NCBI GenBank assembly: GCA_963829135.1
Contig: CAWHHO010000003.1
Span: 186,001-250,000 of the forward strand
Reading direction: 5' to 3'
Origin: Kumtagia sp963829135
GTDB taxonomy: Bacteria > Pseudomonadota > Alphaproteobacteria > Rhizobiales > Rhizobiaceae
Length of the DNA stretch: 64,000 nucleotides
The notes under the pieces are model-generated. The model ran no database searches and was not told the DNA's origin. It saw only the letters and a list, made by a program, of their open reading frames with translations. Of the stretch, positions 39,101 to 45,895 are shown one piece after another (the stretch's first letter is position 1; each line of letters begins with the position of its first letter). Both the position numbers and the translations under genes were made by a program.

Positions 39101-41978
39101 TCGTGCTGAACCCGGCCGCCTGCGAGGCGGTCATCGTCACGCTGTCGTTGCCGGTGCTGCCGGTAAGCGTCTCGATGCCCGTGACCGTGCCGGCCGAGAA
39201 GTTGGCTGTCGTCGCGTTGGTCAACACGATTTGGTCGCGCGTGCCGCTGACGCTGTTGGCGCCGCCGTTGATCGATTCGCCGGCGACGAACTGGCCATTG
39301 GCGATGTTGATCGTGTCATCGCCGCTGCCCGCGACGATCGTGTCGGCTGCGGACCCGCCGGTGATCGTGTCCGCCTGTTCGCTGCCGGTAATGCTGAAGG
39401 CTTCGGTCTGGCCGGATAGCGTTATGGTCACGCCGGCTGCGGCGCCCGCGGCCGAGATCGCCTCGACGCCTTGAATGGACGCATTTGTCGCGCCCAGGGT
39501 GTTGAGATCGGCTGATGTCGAGGTCAGAGTGATCGTATCGCCGGCGCCGGTGCCGAGATTGACCGTGCCCGCACCGACAAGAATGGCGTCAAGCTGAGCG
39601 CCAGTCATTGTAACCGTATCGGTTCCCGTCGTGCCGGTAAGATTGCCGGTCTCGACGTTGCTGACTGTCGGCGTACCGAGCGCCGAGATGTCGCCGCTGG
39701 CAAGAACATTCAGCACGTCCGTGCCGCTGCCAAGATCGATCGTGCTGAACCCAGCCGCCTGCGACGCGGCCATCGTCACGCTGTCGTTGCCGGTGCTGCC
39801 GGTGAGAGTCTCGATGCCCGTGACTGTTCCGACCGAGAAGTTGACTGTGCTCGCGTTGGTCAGCACGATCCAGTCGCGCGTGCCGCTGACGCTGTTGGCG
39901 CCGCCGTTGATCGATTCGCCGGTAACGAACTGGCCATTGGCGATGTTGATTGTGTCATCGCCGCCGCCCGCGACGATCGTATCTGCTGCGGACCCACCGG
40001 TGATCGTGTCAGCCTGTCCGCTGCCGGTAATGGCAAACGCTTCGGTCTGGCCGCTCAGCATTATGGTTACGCCGGCTGCAGCGCCCGCAGCCGAGATCGC
40101 CTCGACGCCTAGAATGGACGCATTCGTTGCGCCCAGGGTGTTGAGATCAGCCGACGTTGAGGTCAAGTTGATCGTGTCGCCGGTGCCGGCGCCGAGATTG
40201 ATCGTGCCCGCTCCAACGAGGATGGCGTCGAGCTGAGCGCCACTCAGTGTAACCGTATCGGTTCCCGTCGTGCCGCTAAGATTGCCGGTCTCGACGTTGC
40301 TGACTGTCGGCGTACCGAGCGCCGATATGTCGCCGCTGGCGAGAACGTTCAGCACGTCCGTGCCGCCGCCGAGATCGATCGTGCTGAACCCGGCCGCCTG
40401 CGACGCGGCGAGCGTCAGAGTGTCGTTGCCGGTGCTGCCGGTGAGCGTCTCGATGCCGGTGACCGTTCCGGCCGAGAAGTTGACTGTCGTCGCGTTGGTC
40501 AGCACGATGCGGTCGCGCGTACCAACGCCACTGTTAGCGCCGCCGTCGATCAACTCGCCGGTAACGAACTGGCCATTGGCGATGTTGATCGTGTCATCGC
40601 CGCCGCCAGCGACGATCGTGTCGGCTCCGGACGCGCCGGTGATCGTGTCATCGCCGCTGCCCGCCACGATCGTGTCGGCTGCGGACCCGCCGGTGATCGT
40701 GTCAGCCTGTCCACTGCCGGTAATGGCAAACGCCTCGGTCTGGCCGCTCAGCACTATGGTTACGCCGGCTGCAGCGCCCGCAGCCGAGATCGCCTCGAGG
40801 CCTTGAATGGACGCATTTGTTGCGCCCAGGGTGTTGAGATCAGCCGATGTGGAGGTCAAGTTAATCGTATCGCCGGTGCCCGCACCGAGATTGATCGTGC
40901 CCGCTCCAACGAGAATGGCGTCAAGCTGAGCGCCAGTCATTGTAACCGTATCGGTTCCCGCCGTGCCGGTAAGATTGCCGGTCTCGACGTTGCTGACTGT
41001 CGGCGTACCGAGCGCCGATATGTCGCCGCTGGCGAGAACGTTCAGCACGTCCGTGCCGCCGCCGAGATCGATCGTGCTGAACCCAGCCAGCTGCGATGCG
41101 GTCATCGTCACAGTGTCGTTGCCGGTGCTGCCGGTGAGCGTCTCGATGCCGGTGACCGTTCCGGCCGAGAAGTTGACTGTCGTCGCGTTGGTCAGCACGA
41201 TGCGGTCGCGCGTGCCGCTGCCACTGTTGGCCCCGCCGTCGATTGACTCGCCGGCGACGAACTGGCCATTGGCGATGTTGATCGTGTCATCGCCGCCGCC
41301 AGCGACGATCGTGTCGGCTCCGTTACCCCCTGTAAATATGTCGCCGATACCATCCTGAAGCTCAGCACTCGTGCCACCAGTGAAGCCGGTGAGCGTACCT
41401 GTAGTCGCGTCTGCCCGGTCGTTGCCGGTGCCCCCTGTAAACGTCGCCATTATCCCTGCGTAGGTCGCCATTGCTTCGGCCGTGAGCGGAGGGGGGCATG
41501 CGGCAACACCGCGATCAAGCAACCATGTACCGCCCTCGGTCTGCGAGCCCACGATACCCGTGGCTGCCGCCACGCGAGCGCCTATTCCCTTGGAGAGAGC
41601 GTCGACAAAAGCGGCCCCAGTTTCGCCTGCTCCGCTCTGGCAAGCCCAGATGTGCAAATTGCCATCCGCCGCAAGTGAGGCGCCAATCCTGGAAAGCGCG
41701 GCGGTTTCGCCCTTGATCGTGTCAAGTGAAAGCGCTCCTGCAGCAAAGCTCACCTCACCGGGTCGGCCATGAGCGATCAGGTGGATTGCAGCCAGATCTC
41801 TTCGATCGGAAAGTATCCGCCCGATATGTGGAATCGCTTGCCCGGCCCTCGGCAGCACAATTGCTTCGACGCCCGCCCTAAGACCAGAGAGCAAGCTTGC
41901 GAAATCGGTAACATTGGGGTCGATGAATGCGATCTCGTTGGTGCGGGACATGACACTATCCAATGTGTCGAGGTTCAT
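33174..41978 (-). CDS. Giant RTX/DUF4082 protein with dimethylformamidase-like domain, probable type I secretion substrate
   Basis: A 2,934-residue protein in one uninterrupted frame. In order: a DUF4347 domain (about 10-165; FIDPNVTDF, HLIAHGRPGEV, IWACQSGAG); five long RTX-like calcium-binding units (about 190-1290; each has GGGDDTINIANGQF); a classical nonapeptide stretch (GGGGNDTIDGGAG, about 1300); an N,N-dimethylformamidase large-subunit-like domain (about 1375-1895; SVGHDEYWS, FWSGNEVYWKVRWE); an Ig-like domain (about 1905-1990); then four DUF4082 domains alternating with three cadherin-like domains (VAGDDSG...LLANDSDSNQDPLSI) to the end. No signal peptide is visible, as expected for type I export. 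It heads the operon that encodes an HlyB/HlyD pair. DUF4082 and cadherin-like parts suggest carbohydrate or surface binding. Whether the amidohydrolase-like domain is active is unknown. Confidence 0.93.
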   Translation of the reverse strand: MNLDTLDSVMSRTNEIAFIDPNVTDFASLLSGLRAGVEAIVLPRAGQAIPHIGRILSDRRDLAAIHLIAHGRPGEVSFAAGALSLDTIKGETAALSRIGASLAADGNLHIWACQSGAGETGAAFVDALSKGIGARVAAATGIVGSQTEGGTWLLDRGVAACPPPLTAEAMATYAGIMATFTGGTGNDRADATTGTLTGFTGGTSAELQDGIGDIFTGGNGADTIVAGGGDDTINIANGQFVAGESIDGGANSGSGTRDRIVLTNATTVNFSAGTVTGIETLTGSTGNDTVTMTASQLAGFSTIDLGGGTDVLNVLASGDISALGTPTVSNVETGNLTGTAGTDTVTMTGAQLDAILVGAGTINLGAGTGDTINLTSTSADLNTLGATNASIQGLEAISAAGAAAGVTIVLSGQTEAFAITGSGQADTITGGSAADTIVAGSGDDTITGASGADTIVAGGGDDTINIANGQFVTGELIDGGANSGVGTRDRIVLTNATTVNFSAGTVTGIETLTGSTGNDTLTLAASQAAGFSTIDLGGGTDVLNVLASGDISALGTPTVSNVETGNLSGTTGTDTVTLSGAQLDAILVGAGTINLGAGTGDTINLTSTSADLNTLGATNASILGVEAISAAGAAAGVTIMLSGQTEAFAITGSGQADTITGGSAADTIVAGGGDDTINIANGQFVTGESINGGANSVSGTRDWIVLTNASTVNFSVGTVTGIETLTGSTGNDSVTMAASQAAGFSTIDLGSGTDVLNVLASGDISALGTPTVSNVETGNLTGTTGTDTVTMTGAQLDAILVGAGTVNLGTGAGDTITLTSTSADLNTLGATNASIQGVEAISAAGAAAGVTITLSGQTEAFSITGSEQADTITGGSAADTIVAGSGDDTINIANGQFVAGESINGGANSVSGTRDQIVLTNATTANFSAGTVTGIETLTGSTGNDSVTMTASQAAGFSTIDLGGGTDVLNVLASGDLSALGTPTVSNVETGNLTGTTGTDTVTMTGAQLDAILVGAGTINLGAGTGDTINLTSTSADLNVLSDGAIQGVEAISASGAAAGVTITLSGQTEAFAITGSGQADTITGGSAADTIVAGGGDDTINIANGQFVTGESIDGGANSGVGTGDRIVLTNASTVNFSAGTITGIETLTGSTGNDTVTMAASQAAGFSTIDLGGGTDVLNVLASGDISALGTPTVSNVETGNLTGTTGTDTVTMTGAQLDAILVGAGTVNLGAGTGDTITLTSTSAKFNALSDGALQGVEAISAAGAAGNSTINLSAQTEAFTITGNSSANVLIGGSANDTLAGGGGNDTIDGGAGASDTAVFTGARANYLVSLVGANYTVIDSRGGSPDGTDTVTNVENFQFSDGTVAAGQLGTVTANKIVLENMKQGNPISEWGLETPYGYGGDGDGTIQGFATEISTNVGQTVDFKIATDSTNYRIDIYRLGYYGGDGARKVGSIDRSLTSAQVQPHPIVDMSRGLIDAGNWEVSASWTIPDDAVSGLYIAKLVRLDGSQGASHIPFVVRDDSSQSDVVFQTSDTTWQAYNEWGGASLYFGEVPVDPADLIGYLPPTCGCGINSIGRATAVSYNRPFVTNTSSKGGTHDFIFGVEHSAIRWLEQNGYDVSYISGLDTTRSGSTLLNHDAFLSVGHDEYWSAEQRANVEAARDQGVNLAFWSGNEVYWKVRWETSIDGNGTPYRTMVCYKETWGGTPDPSSIGTGTWRDPRYADPGQEPENSLTGTMFSVDSYRLDTITIPYDYSNLRFWRNTDVADLQPGQTFSLVQNLLGYEWDSDVENGFRPAGLINLSLSNVSVDTYLEDYGTTVGPANVSHSLTMYRAESGALVFGAGTVFWSWGLDSEHDGAETPTDPNVQQAMVNMFADMGIQPGSLNASLILASQSTDTIKPTATITPFGTNFVEGQKVTITGTAQDLGGGLVAGVEISVDGGQSWWKTAGRESWSYSWVVQAAGTYNIMARAVDDSLNLGNSSAGTQVTVGLPTTSSLWTQSATPQQTTVVDRDDVELGIRFQATTTGTVEGIRFYKGFYNAGPHTVSLWTSSGTLLATGTSVGEPISGWQTVSFSNPVHIASGTTYVASYHTNGYYSANDNYFTATYSNGLLKAMQGGGVYAYTSTPGTFPNQGSSNANYWVDVVFQPDPNIAPVAGDDSGLTIGKNGMLPISFASLLANDSDSNQDPLSITAVGNATNGTVTLDAQTGNVLFTPTAGYSGTATFTYTVSDGRGGTDTAAVNLTVDQDPAGVSLFQWTEGPSGPGFADAAGLELGMKFTSAVNGSITGIRFYKLANDTGPHTGTLWSSTGTQLATVTFTNESFSGWQTATFSNAVDITKGTTYVASYHTNGVYAATAGYFSTTKTNGSLSAPSSGTSGGNGVYTYSPGTAFPTGANQATNYWVDVVLERSSINSVPIAGNDNGFTVSNSGLLSIASAALLANDSDPDGDPLTITSVSNATNGTVSLNSQTGFITFTPTSGYIGPASFSYALSDGREGTATAVVSLTVGQSDTTANLFSPSSAPSILSTNDAASVELGVKFQASSPGIITGLRYYKSAQDVGTHTGSLWTSTGTLLANATFTNESATGWQTVTFAQPVAVSAGTTYVASYHSNGFYGVTPNFFASTYSNGPLTAPASGGNGVYAYGSGSLFPTSSFNSTNYWVDVLYEQVNGNLRPVAGDDPGFFTSYNTAVAFQASTLLANDTDANNDPLTITGVGNAVNGAVSFENNVITFTPTQDHVGIASFTYTVSDGNNETDMAQVVLSVDPAGGTQNLFGSAAPATGAVSDPGDVELGMKFQADVSGFITGLRFYKAAENVGPHEAHLWTESGTLLASATFNNETASGWQAVSLAQEVAIEADTTYVVSYHSNGFYSATPGAFNTDFSNQDLQAPSSTLSGGNGVYAYGPSGLFPTSSFNATNYHVDVAFRPQLAA
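38130..41330 (-). repeat. Five near-identical in-frame tandem units of 633-693 bases
   Basis: Inside the giant gene the same block recurs five times. The marker gactgtcggc starts at 38391, 39024, 39663, 40302 and 40995, giving spacings of 633, 639, 639 and 693 bases. All are multiples of three. Copies differ by only scattered substitutions. The 693-base spacing is 54 bases longer because the unit carries an extra 18-residue RTX stretch (GASGADTIVAGSGDDTIT-like). Confidence 0.9.
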
Positions 41979-42013
41979 CGTCTGGATCCAATGTGTCGAG
42001 GTTCATTGTCTGG
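41958..42013. repeat. 28-base tandem duplication over the giant gene's start codon
   Basis: Two adjacent copies (41958-41985 and 41986-42013) differ at one base. Each contains a minus-strand ATG followed by AACCTCGACACATTGGAT. As 28 is not a multiple of three, the upstream ATG (42006) opens a 16-codon frame (MNLDTLDPDDEPRHIG, then stop) that overlaps the true start at 41978. Confidence 0.85.
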
Positions 42014-42464
42014 CGCTTTGGCTTAAGAACTGGGGTTACTCAAATACTCGTAATTTTGCTCGCGCTTGCCGCCCTGTTTATTTGCCGAGCCAACCATATC
42101 AATCAGTGGAGCCCAAGCATCTCAAGTTGGCTGACAGACATAGGGCATCCACCATTTTGATGATCTTTGGTCGCAAGCCGATAGATCCGCCCGACATGAA
42201 GCGGCTGCGTCAGCTGGAGAACGTCAGGTTCAAGGATCGTAGTGGATCTGTGGCTCGGACAACCTCATGGCCGCATTCTCCCCAGCGCGATGAAAGCGTG
42301 CCGGGTCCGTCAGTTGCCCTCGCGCAACGGCATGGACGCAGTTCAAATCGGCAATCGTTCGGCTTGCGATCTCGGAGGGATCGATAGAGGTGCCCACCAG
42401 GTGTCCGCGCAGACGCCGCCAAATCCGCTTGCCGGGCCGGGGTCAGAGGACCATACTCGAAAAC
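42014..42464. other. Intergenic region upstream of the secretion operon
   Basis: About 450 bases between the divergent giant gene and the DUF2380-like gene. It must hold the secretion-operon promoter. I see no convincing promoter motif, no gene with coding character and no RNA. The part near 42030-42080 is AT-richer. Confidence 0.35.
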
Positions 42465-43013
42465 ATGGCAGGCTATTCATGGACAGGGGCAATCAGGCGT
42501 GCGCTGGCCTCCACGCTGGCGGCGATGTTGACGATGCTTGTCTGGCAGCCCGGCGATGCAACCGCAAAGGAGCCAGTAAGCATCGTTGTGTTCAATTTCG
42601 AGCTGAACGACAAGACGGCGGGAGCCGGCATCATTCCGATGGATGCGGCCGACACTGCCAGCCTTATCGCATCCACCGAGAAAACACGTCAAATGCTTGC
42701 GGCTTCAGGTCTCTACAGAGTCGTTGACACCGGCGGCGTCGCAGATGATGGCGAGGCAAAAGGTCTCCTGCAACACTGCGACGGATGCGAAGCTCAGCTG
42801 GCACGAAAAGTTGGCGCACAACAGTCGTTGCTGGGCGTGGTCAATCGGGTTAGCCGGACTGAATATACGGTGCACATGTACATCAGGGATGCCAAGAGCG
42901 GCGAGCTCCTGTCCACGGGTGCGACCACGCTGAGAATGGGAGCCAATTCTTCGTGGCCGCGCGGCGCGAAATGGCTGTTGGAGCGATTCCTGCCGGCGAC
43001 GGCCAAGAAATGA
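42465..43013 (+). CDS. Exported protein, DUF2380-like
   Basis: A 182-residue protein with a signal peptide (about residues 1-34; ALASTLAAMLTMLVW, then GDATAKEP). The mature part starts VSIVVFNFELNDKTAGAG and contains LAASGLYRVVD, a pattern that I associate with DUF2380 secreted proteins. Two Cys (LQHCDGCEAQ) could form a disulfide. The C-terminal region (YTVHMYIRDAKSGELL) looks like a beta-rich fold related to TolB-N/CsgG-type domains. The ATG at 42465 gives the signal peptide, and an earlier GTG would not. It is divergent from the secretion operon; a link is not shown. Confidence 0.65.
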   Translation: MAGYSWTGAIRRALASTLAAMLTMLVWQPGDATAKEPVSIVVFNFELNDKTAGAGIIPMDAADTASLIASTEKTRQMLAASGLYRVVDTGGVADDGEAKGLLQHCDGCEAQLARKVGAQQSLLGVVNRVSRTEYTVHMYIRDAKSGELLSTGATTLRMGANSSWPRGAKWLLERFLPATAKK

Positions 43014-43129
43014 CCCTCCTGCCCGCCCGAAAGCGAACGAATCGAGTCCGTTGTTCCGTCAAGAGAAGCTGGTGAAACGAGCGACATATAGGACGCGCGA
43101 AATCGTCAGTGGCGGTCAGCCGAGTTGGC

Positions 43130-43219
43130 TGGCGGAGAGAGCGGGATTCGAACCCGCGTTACGGTTTCCCGTAAACACACTTTCCAGGCGTGCGCCTTCA
43201 ACCACTCGGCCACCTCTCC
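43130..43219 (-). tRNA. tRNA-Ser (anticodon GGA)
   Basis: The minus strand reads GGAGAGG (acceptor arm), TGGCCGAGTGG (D arm), the anticodon loop CTGGAAA with anticodon GGA, a long class II variable arm typical of serine tRNAs, then GGTTCGAATCC and the acceptor complement TCTCTCC with discriminator G and an encoded CCA (plus strand 43130-43132). It reads UCC and UCU codons. No integrase gene or second copy of its 3' end is seen nearby. Confidence 0.95.
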
Positions 43220-43513
43220 GTTCCAAACCGGCAGAGCAGGTCGGATGCCGGCTCATCTAGTCGATCTGGAGCGCCATGCCAAGCGGTGTTATGACGCCAA
43301 TCGCCCCATATCGCGGGTATCCTGAGGAAAGGGCGGCAGCGTCCGACGGCTGGTCCGGCGAGTGTGCACGGGGGGATGTAACGATCAATGCTGCGCGAAC
43401 GAATAATGAGCGTGCATTGCAAGGTCCGCTGAGTCGTGGGCTCAATTTCATGTGTAGTGGTTGAAGGCAATCGACTACGACAATATTTCTTGTCGGCAAC
43501 CTCTGGAACGCAA

Positions 43514-43804
43514 ATGATACGGTTCATCCTCCGCCTGGCTGGTATGATTGCGCTGTCGATTGCCACGATAATGGCTGTGCTCGACCTGCGAAGATCTATC
43601 GGGGAGTCCATGATGGTGGTGACACCATTCAGCGATAGCTGGGAATTCGCGTTTCCGGGTGCTTCGGCAGCCACCACGGGATCAGGATCCTGGATTGAAG
43701 CGATGCACGGTCTTGCAGGGATACCGGGCTTTCTGGTGTTTGCCATGCTGGCAACTGTGCTCCTTACGATCGGAGGCCGCAAGCATCGGCCGGCCAGCAT
43801 CTGA
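43514..43804 (+). CDS. Small conserved membrane protein
   Basis: A 96-residue protein with two membrane segments, one near the start (MIRFILRLAGMIALSIATIM) and one near the end (GLAGIPGFLVFAMLATVLLT), separated by a periplasmic-type loop (TPFSDSWEFAFPG). I recall similar small PetM-like or hypothetical membrane proteins in many Rhizobiales, but no function is known to me. The ATG at 43514 is chosen as the start of the membrane segment. It is followed 38 bases later by msrA and may share its transcript. Confidence 0.65.
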   Translation: MIRFILRLAGMIALSIATIMAVLDLRRSIGESMMVVTPFSDSWEFAFPGASAATTGSGSWIEAMHGLAGIPGFLVFAMLATVLLTIGGRKHRPASI

Positions 43805-43842
43805 CCCCCGGACCGAGGCGATAAAAATAAGGAAAAAAGCTG

Positions 43843-44511
43843 ATGTTCTTTCTGAGCGACATGTTGAACAAGAAGTTGAATCTGCCAAAGGCGGATGAGG
43901 CGTTGCCGGGACGGGAAAAGCCGATCCCGACCGCTTCCAATCACTATGTTTCCGGGCGGCCATTGAAAGGGCCGTATCCGGAAGGACTTGAGACCGCAAT
44001 GTTCGGCGTCGGCTGCTTCTGGGGTGCTGAACGCATGTTCTGGCAGATCGACGGCGTGTGGGTGACGGCAGTGGGCTTTGCCGGAGGCGTTACGCCCAAT
44101 CCCACCTATCAGGAAACCTGCACCGGGCTGACGGGGCATACCGAGGTCGTGCTAGTCGTTTTCGATCCGAGGATTGTCTCCTACGCCGACCTGCTCAAGG
44201 CGTTCTGGGAAAGCCATGATCCGACGCAGGGCATGCGCCAAGGGAACGATGTCGGCACGACGTACCGTTCTGCGATCTATACCTATGACGATGCCCAGCA
44301 CGCTGCGGCAACCGCCTCACGGGATGCCTACCAGGCGTCGCTAACAGCAGCGGGGCAAGGCCGGATTACGACGGAGGTCGCGCCCGCCTCCGAGTTTTAC
44401 TTTGCCGAGGAGGATCACCAGCAGTACCTGGCGAAGAACCCTCATGGATATTGCAACCTCCGGGGCACCGGCGTGTCATGTGCGCTCCCGCAGGCTGTGA
44501 CGGCAGCTTGA
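43843..44511 (+). CDS. msrA: Peptide methionine sulfoxide reductase A
   Basis: MsrA reduces the S-form of methionine sulfoxide in proteins. The 222-residue product has the catalytic motif FGVGCFWGAERMFW near residue 58, the substrate-binding segments GGVTPNPTYQETCTG and GHTEVV, and resolving Cys residues near the C-terminus (GYCNLRGTGVSCALP). It has no signal peptide, so it is cytoplasmic. The first 40 residues (SDMLNKKLNLPKADEALPG) are the extension usual in rhizobial forms. Confidence 0.94.
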   Translation: MFFLSDMLNKKLNLPKADEALPGREKPIPTASNHYVSGRPLKGPYPEGLETAMFGVGCFWGAERMFWQIDGVWVTAVGFAGGVTPNPTYQETCTGLTGHTEVVLVVFDPRIVSYADLLKAFWESHDPTQGMRQGNDVGTTYRSAIYTYDDAQHAAATASRDAYQASLTAAGQGRITTEVAPASEFYFAEEDHQQYLAKNPHGYCNLRGTGVSCALPQAVTAA

Positions 44512-44841
44512 TGCCAGAGGAGCGTTCCAGGGAAGCGATTAACGGCGGCGGTTCGCAAACTCGACAAGACCCAAGAGTCTTGAGCTATTTCCGGATTCTC
44601 TGAGCCCCTCTTGGCGCGCCACAACATTCACGGCAGGCGTTCGGCAAATCCAGCCCGCCTGTCCGCAGCGTCATGCCGCGCTTTTCCAAACGGTCAAGAT
44701 TCCGCGTGAATTTTGTTTTTCGGCATGCAAGAGTGGAAATGAGCGGGTGGCGAAAGCTGCTCGCCGCGCTCCGCGTTATGGTCGGTGAGACCGGGACGCC
44801 GCGGGCGCCCAACCAAGAAGAACCGACAGGGTGTGGATCAC
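44512..44841. other. Intergenic region upstream of the BMP-family gene
   Basis: About 330 bases between msrA and the nucleoside-binding protein gene. I see no gene with coding character. It should hold the promoter of the binding-protein gene. Confidence 0.35.
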
Positions 44842-45831
44842 ATGAAGCGTATCGTCCTCGGCCTCCTGGCCGCAACCGCATTTATCGTCCCGGCGCTGGC
44901 CGACGACATCAAGCCCGCGATCATTTACGATCTCGGCGGCAAGTTCGACAAATCCTTCAACGAATCAGCCTTCAACGGCGCCGAGAAGTTCAAGACCGAA
45001 TCAGGCATCGAATATCGCGATTTCGAAATCCAGAACGATGCCCAGCGCGAGCAAGCGCTGCGCAAGTTCGCCGAGGACGGCAACAATCCGATCGTGATGG
45101 CGGGCTTCTCCTGGGCCGCGACCCTGGAAAAGGTTTCGGCGGACTTCCCGCAGACCAATTTCGCCATCATCGACATGGTCGTCGACAAGCCGAACGTTCG
45201 CTCGGTCGTGTACAAGGAACAGGAAGGCTCGTACGTCGTCGGCGTGCTAGCCGCCATGGCGTCCAAATCCAAGAAGGTCGGCTTCGTCGGCGGCATGGAC
45301 ATCCCGTTGATACGCAAGTTCGGCTGCGGCTATATCGGCGGGGCCAAGGCTGCCGGCGCTACGGATGTCATAGAGAACATGACCGGCGACACGCCGGCCG
45401 CATGGAATGATCCGACGAAGGGCGGCGAGATCGCCAAGTCGCAGATCGACCAGGGCGCTGACGTCGTCTATGCTGCTGCTGGCGGCACCGGCGTTGGCGT
45501 GCTTCAGGCCGCGGCCGATGCCGGCAAGCTCGGCATCGGCGTCGACTCCAACCAGAATGGCTTGCAGCCCGGCAAGATCCTTACCTCCATGGTCAAGCGC
45601 GTCGACGTCGCCGTCTACAACGCCTTCACCGATGCCAAGAACGGCAAGTTCACGGCTGGCATCAACGACCTCGGCCTCAAGGAGGGCGGTGTCGACTATG
45701 CGATGGACGATAACAACAAGGCGCTCGTCACCGATGAGATGAAGGCTGCCGCCGAAAAGGCCAAGGCCGACATCATTGCCGGCACCGTCAAGGTTCACGA
45801 CTATATGTCGGACAACGCCTGCCCGTATTGA
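44842..45831 (+). CDS. BMP-family nucleoside-binding lipoprotein-like protein
   Basis: A 329-residue periplasmic binding protein of the BMP/PnrA/Med family, which bind purine and pyrimidine nucleosides for ABC import. A signal peptide (MKRIVLGLLAATAFIVPALA) is followed by KPAIIYDLGGKFDKSFNES, the family hallmark in which the Asp and Phe contact the nucleoside. Later come GFVGGMDIPLIRKFGCGY and VVYAAAGGTGVGVLQAA. There is no lipobox Cys at the cleavage site, so it is soluble. It probably serves the ATPase and permeases at 47573-51208, though an MFS gene and slyX stand between. Confidence 0.88.
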   Translation: MKRIVLGLLAATAFIVPALADDIKPAIIYDLGGKFDKSFNESAFNGAEKFKTESGIEYRDFEIQNDAQREQALRKFAEDGNNPIVMAGFSWAATLEKVSADFPQTNFAIIDMVVDKPNVRSVVYKEQEGSYVVGVLAAMASKSKKVGFVGGMDIPLIRKFGCGYIGGAKAAGATDVIENMTGDTPAAWNDPTKGGEIAKSQIDQGADVVYAAAGGTGVGVLQAAADAGKLGIGVDSNQNGLQPGKILTSMVKRVDVAVYNAFTDAKNGKFTAGINDLGLKEGGVDYAMDDNNKALVTDEMKAAAEKAKADIIAGTVKVHDYMSDNACPY

Positions 45832-45855
45832 TTGGGTCGCATCACGTTTTGAAAG

Positions 45856-45880
45856 GCCGCCGGTATCGCCGGCGGCTTTT
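45856..45880 (+). terminator. Rho-independent terminator after the BMP-family gene
   Basis: An eight-pair GC hairpin, GCCGCCGG-tatcg-CCGGCGGC, is followed by TTTT, 25 bases after the stop codon. The MFS gene's ribosome-binding site follows directly, so read-through or a separate promoter must serve it. Confidence 0.75.
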
Positions 45881-45895
45881 CATTTGAGGTTTCGC

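Noticed and set aside
38130..41330. Regular repeats considered as a CRISPR array or satellite
   Set aside because: Units are 633-693 bases, lack unique short spacers, and are in-frame parts of a protein gene.
43130..43219. tRNA-Ser as an integration site of a genomic island
   Set aside because: No integrase, no repeated tRNA 3' end and no mobile genes are seen in the window.
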